Assembly (NCBI GenBank): GCA_016712885.1
Contig: JADJQF010000015.1
Span: forward strand, 1-64,000
Reading direction: 5' to 3'
DNA: 64,000 nt
Source of the DNA: Candidatus Flexicrinis proximus
GTDB taxonomy: Bacteria > Chloroflexota > Anaerolineae > Aggregatilineales > Phototrophicaceae
Numbering within the stretch: position 1 is the first letter of the stretch; every line of letters begins with the position of its first letter. Shown here piece by piece: positions 60,775 through 64,000 of the stretch. Below the pieces are notes generated by a model. The model saw only the letters and a program-made list of their open reading frames with translations, ran no database searches and was not told where the DNA came from. Both the position numbers and the translations under genes were made by a program.

Positions 60775-62333
60775 TGCGTGCAGCCCGGTATGGTGAGAAT
60801 AAGGCCGCGGAAGATCACGTCGGGATTGGTGATATGCGGATTGGCCGCCAACAATTCCTCCAGGGTAATCCCATAGCTGCGCGCGATGCGGTTGAGCGTG
60901 TCGCCGGAGGCCACCGTATAGGTACATGGCGCAGCCGGTTGGCTGTCCGTATCGCCCCAGTATGACGTGTGCAGCAGGGCGCGCAGGGCTTCGTCGTCGC
61001 CACCGGGCACATAGAGCTCGGCGAGATTCGGCCAGATCGCCAGCGATCCGGTCTGCCCGATCGCGGCCAGCGGATTGCCATCGAGGAAAACGGTTGTAAA
61101 AACGAAACCGCTTGCATCTGCTTGAACCTCAGTCCCGCTAAAGTCCTGGAACGTCAGCCCGAAGATGCCGCTGGTCGTACCGCTGTCGTCGAACATGCCA
61201 AGCTGTCCAACTACGCTGAGATCGACGTTGGCAATCTGACCAAATACCAGTTTGCTGATGTCGGCCACGGCGGCTGGTTCAAGCTCGGTCAGCGCCCCGT
61301 CCAGCACAGTCACGATTTCAGGGTTGATGGTGATTTCCGGGATAATCAGGGTGCTGAAGCCGGGGCGGGTCTCCGGTTCGATCAAGACCATGTCGCGAAA
61401 GTCCGTGATGGCCTCGGGACTCAAGGTCAGCCGCTCAATTCCCAACATGGGGTCAAAGGTCTCGACCATTTCGGAGCTGTCAGGGGTGTAGCCAACGGCG
61501 TCGGCAGTGGTCTGGCTGGTGACAATGACGATCCGCTCGTTTGGCGCGAAGCCGCCCAGGATCAGCGAATACGTCCCATTGTCGGTGCCCAGGTTTTGCA
61601 TGAAGGGACGATCCGGCGCGAAGATTTCGATTTGAAGCTGGTAACCGCGGATCGCAATCGTCCAGACGCCGGGGATGGTATAGGCGATGTCGGGAAGGGT
61701 CGCCCGCAGAATACCGATTCCGTCAAACACCTCGACATCGGGAGCGACCTCGAAGCCAAACGGGCTGAAGGCTAATACCTCACCTGCGAGGTAATCCGGA
61801 GCGCAGACGCCCGGCTCAATCCGCAAGGAGTCTTCGCCCAGTTTGAAGGGCAGATAATCGACCTGCGGGGTGTCTACTTCGCCAGCGAGGCTGTCCAGGA
61901 GAGCGCTATCCAGTGAAGAAGGGCACAGTCCGATCGAGTACAGAACGCTGGTTGACGTACCGCCGAGGGTGTCGGGCGGCTGCTTGGGGGCATGGTTCTC
62001 GCCCGAATTAGGCTGAAGCCAGTGTGTCTCGCCTTCACCCTCCGCCGTCCATCCCGTCTGGTTCTGATAACGAACCAGCCACCAGGTCAGATTGTCGGCG
62101 CAGGCCGGCCCGTAGAGGATAGACAGTACGCCGCCGGTGGGGATTTCACCGACGCGGGTTCCGGTCAGTCCCGGCGTCTGGCGGATACGGTTCGATGCGC
62201 CGGGGCTTACCCTCGCCTGGGTTCCAGCCCGCACGACTGGCGTATAGCCAGTACACGCGCCAACGGTTACGGCCTGGGCAGCCGCCGGAAGCAGTGAATA
62301 TGCGAGTAACAGACCAAGCAGAATCCGGCGCAT
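60771..62333 (-). CDS. Secreted protein with SH3-like N-terminal and LysM C-terminal domains
   Basis: 520 residues. Signal peptide (LLGLLLAYSLLPAAAQA). Residues 25-105 form an SH3b-like domain (ARVSPGASNRIRQTPGLTGTRVGEIPTGG...WWLVRYQNQTGWTAEGE), a large central region of about 350 residues has no recognised domain, and residues 472-518 are a LysM (YTVASGDTLNRIARSYGITLEELLAANPHI). The domain order is the same as in its upstream neighbour, so the two arose by duplication. Probably a cell-wall-associated surface protein. Confidence 0.85.
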   Translation of the reverse strand: MRRILLGLLLAYSLLPAAAQAVTVGACTGYTPVVRAGTQARVSPGASNRIRQTPGLTGTRVGEIPTGGVLSILYGPACADNLTWWLVRYQNQTGWTAEGEGETHWLQPNSGENHAPKQPPDTLGGTSTSVLYSIGLCPSSLDSALLDSLAGEVDTPQVDYLPFKLGEDSLRIEPGVCAPDYLAGEVLAFSPFGFEVAPDVEVFDGIGILRATLPDIAYTIPGVWTIAIRGYQLQIEIFAPDRPFMQNLGTDNGTYSLILGGFAPNERIVIVTSQTTADAVGYTPDSSEMVETFDPMLGIERLTLSPEAITDFRDMVLIEPETRPGFSTLIIPEITINPEIVTVLDGALTELEPAAVADISKLVFGQIANVDLSVVGQLGMFDDSGTTSGIFGLTFQDFSGTEVQADASGFVFTTVFLDGNPLAAIGQTGSLAIWPNLAELYVPGGDDEALRALLHTSYWGDTDSQPAAPCTYTVASGDTLNRIARSYGITLEELLAANPHITNPDVIFRGLILTIPGCTQ

Positions 62334-62342
62334 AGCGCCTCC

Positions 62343-63752
62343 TTATTGCAGACCTTGACCACAGCCAGGAATGTTCAGGATATTCCCGGCGAAGATGAGC
62401 TGCGGGTTGGTGATCTGCGGATTGGCGGCCAGGAGCTGGGCGGTGGTCAGTTGATTGGCGACAGCGATTCGGAAGAGCGAGTCGCCGCGCCGGACGGTAT
62501 AGGTGCAGACTTCGGGCGTCGGCGTCGGCGCAGCCTCGGCAGGCGTCGGCGTCCCCAGGTTGATGATCCCGGTTGGCAGCGCGTCAGGCGTACCGACCGC
62601 GGACGGCGTCGCAGTGACCTCAGGCGTCGGCGTGAAGGTCGCTTCGGGTGTCGGCGTGGGCGGTTCGGGTGTGCTGGTCGGTGGGATTGGCGTCGGGGAC
62701 GGCAGACCGAGCACCTCGAAACCCCACAATGCGATGACCAACTGATCGTAGACATCGGTCCGGCTATCCGATGAGGGCAGGTCGAGACCCTGAATGGATG
62801 GCGGCAGCGCAATCAGGCCCGACTCGCTGACAGCCGCAATCACCGGCAAGCCAAGATCGTCAATGTTTGCGCCGGCGGCGCCGGCGGTGTCGGCTCTGAG
62901 CGTTACGACCCTGAAGGCGGAAGCAGCCGACTCACTGACGTCTGCCGCAACCACTGCGATCTGCTCGCCAGGGACGAACCCCGCCAGCAGAACCTGGGTC
63001 GTGCTGCCCTGCGAACGAGCGTCCACCAGCGGCGCAAATGGGCCAGTGACCCGGACATTCAGCGCAAAGTCCGGCAGCGACAACACCCACATGCCCGGCT
63101 GCAGCAGCGCAGTATCCGGCAAGGTCGCCCGCACAAAGTCCGCTGCGCCATCGACCGGGAGGATTGCTGCCGCGGCGGTTGTTCCATCAGGGCCGGCCAC
63201 CTCTGCTTCCGTTCCCCGGCTGGACGGGACACAGAGCGAGGGGAGCGGCGCACCGAACCCGCCATCGACAAAGAAGGCAGCTTCTCCGCCACTGGCGAAT
63301 GGGTCAGCCACACCGGCGAAGTTAACACTGACGTTTCCGCTCAGCGGCGGACACTGATCGGCCGGACGCGCGGCAGATGCCGTTTCGACAAACGAGACGG
63401 TCAGGCCATCCAGCGGGCTGCGCAGCTCGGCGGGGCTGACCGGCGCGGCTTCAAGATACACGGCGGACTGGGTGGACTCAGCGACCCAACCGGGCTTCAC
63501 GCCGGAAACCTGCCACCACGTAATGGCGCTGACGCAGGTTGGCCCGCCTACAATCGTGACCAGGTCATCGGTTCGAAGATCGCCAATGTCGCGGGCGTTA
63601 AGTCCGGGTGCAGAACGGAGGTTCACGACACTCCGCACCCTCACCGTGAGGCCAGTACGCAGGGCTGTTTCGTTGTTACAGGCCTGGGAAGAAGCAGGCA
63701 GGGCAGGAAGCAGGGCCGCTAACAGCCCCAATATCACGAGTATGCGACGCAC
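62343..63752 (-). CDS. Secreted protein with SH3-like and LysM domains (paralogue)
   Basis: 469 residues. Signal peptide (RRILVILGLLAALLPALPASSQ), SH3b-like domain at about 30-105 (NLRSAPGLNARDIGDLRTDDLVTIVGG...), a central region, a Pro/Thr-rich linker (about 350-420), and a LysM near 423-468 (YTVRRGDSLFRIAVANQLTTAQLLAANPQI). GTG 63750-63752 is chosen because GGAGGG lies six bases before it; the nearby ATG 63756-63758 abuts the site too closely. Same domain order as the gene at 60771-62333. Confidence 0.82.
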   Translation of the reverse strand: MRRILVILGLLAALLPALPASSQACNNETALRTGLTVRVRSVVNLRSAPGLNARDIGDLRTDDLVTIVGGPTCVSAITWWQVSGVKPGWVAESTQSAVYLEAAPVSPAELRSPLDGLTVSFVETASAARPADQCPPLSGNVSVNFAGVADPFASGGEAAFFVDGGFGAPLPSLCVPSSRGTEAEVAGPDGTTAAAAILPVDGAADFVRATLPDTALLQPGMWVLSLPDFALNVRVTGPFAPLVDARSQGSTTQVLLAGFVPGEQIAVVAADVSESAASAFRVVTLRADTAGAAGANIDDLGLPVIAAVSESGLIALPPSIQGLDLPSSDSRTDVYDQLVIALWGFEVLGLPSPTPIPPTSTPEPPTPTPEATFTPTPEVTATPSAVGTPDALPTGIINLGTPTPAEAAPTPTPEVCTYTVRRGDSLFRIAVANQLTTAQLLAANPQITNPQLIFAGNILNIPGCGQGLQ

Positions 63753-63831
63753 GAGCATCCCTCCGACGGCGTGTGGTATGCTGATAGTGTAGTGCGAAGA
63801 CTTGATGTTGTCGATTATCAGGGGAAACACG

Positions 63832-64000
63832 ATGGCGTTCGACGCCCTCGCAGCCAGTTACGATTCGGAGTTCTCGAATCGTCCAATCGCCAGGCTCCTC
63901 CGAGAGCGCGTACACGAGCGGTTGAGCGTCCATCTCAAGCCGGGTATGCGTGCGCTTGACCTGGGGTGCGGAACGGGGATCGACTCACTGTGGATGGCCG
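63832..64000 (+). CDS. Start of a SAM-dependent methyltransferase (3' end outside window)
   Basis: ATG 63832-63834 with AGGGGAAA upstream; the frame stays open to the window edge (56 residues). The end reads MRALDLGCGTGIDSLWMA, the SAM-binding motif I. It is divergent from the SH3/LysM gene. A second methyltransferase lies on the other side of the LysM pair. Substrate unknown. Confidence 0.8.
   Translation, partial: MAFDALAASYDSEFSNRPIARLLRERVHERLSVHLKPGMRALDLGCGTGIDSLWMA

Noticed and set aside
62500..62720. Repetitive stretch with many GGCGTCGG-like units
   Set aside because: This is the Pro/Thr-rich linker of the SH3/LysM gene on the other strand (codons for Thr-Pro-Thr-Pro), not a separate DNA repeat or CRISPR array.

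Overview
The window is GC-rich bacterial chromosome, about 60 protein genes with short gaps. Gene content and style point to Chloroflexota, probably Anaerolineae-like: LysM and SH3-type secreted proteins with Pro/Thr-rich linkers, several GT39-type membrane glycosyltransferases, a VanW/G5 surface protein, a stand-alone AddA-like helicase-nuclease, a branched-chain amino acid (Liv) ABC system, and TTG/GTG starts chosen by Shine-Dalgarno sites. This placement is inference from gene style; there is no rRNA or other phylogenetic marker in the window. I found no rRNA, tRNA, CRISPR array, transposase or prophage.

Layout. 1-9.3 kb: tail of an unknown gene, a GNAT-kinase fusion, an ABC exporter, a GT39 glycosyltransferase overlapping a DUF423 gene, a PIG-L deacetylase with a TPR-like partner, a PstS-like lipoprotein and tgt. 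9.3-15 kb: VanW surface protein and a three-gene ABC-2 exporter operon. 15-23 kb: RmlC-like epimerase, pectinacetylesterase-like secreted enzyme, PLP enzyme, two TerB-like proteins, arginase, a secreted protein and a GH13 amylase. 23-31 kb: DtxR-type regulator overlapping a second GT39 enzyme, Nudix hydrolase, LysM and hydrolase lipoproteins, thioesterase, secreted HtrA-like protease. 31-36.5 kb: etfBA, a TetR regulator with a clear operator-promoter next to a small-multidrug-export protein, VOC protein, and a MocR-type aminotransferase whose GntR domain looks broken. 36.5-48 kb: argS followed by addA-like and more genes, two MBL-fold hydrolases, a polyprenyl-phosphate sugar transferase, pyrroline-5-carboxylate dehydrogenase. 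48-64 kb: an unknown gene behind a tandem operator array, a secreted glycosidase, an orphan response regulator followed by a very acidic mini-protein, a beta-propeller protein, the five-gene liv cluster, DinB, a methyltransferase overlapping tandem LysM proteins, and the start of another methyltransferase.

Functional links. Arginase, pyrroline-5-carboxylate dehydrogenase and the Liv transporter suggest amino-acid use, with ETF as a possible electron acceptor for oxidation of acyl-CoAs or amino-acid products. Glycosyltransferases, RmlC and the sugar transferase suggest surface polysaccharide synthesis.

The most unusual signals are intergenic: (i) two near-identical arrays of three back-to-back 12-bp palindromes of GAAC-N4-GTTC type, 30 kb apart, each placed 22-23 bp before an extended -10, one of them facing a region with no protein gene; and (ii) a dispersed double-hairpin repeat in about seven intergenic copies, one of which has 12-bp terminal inverted repeats and a 7-bp target duplication, as expected of a small mobile element.
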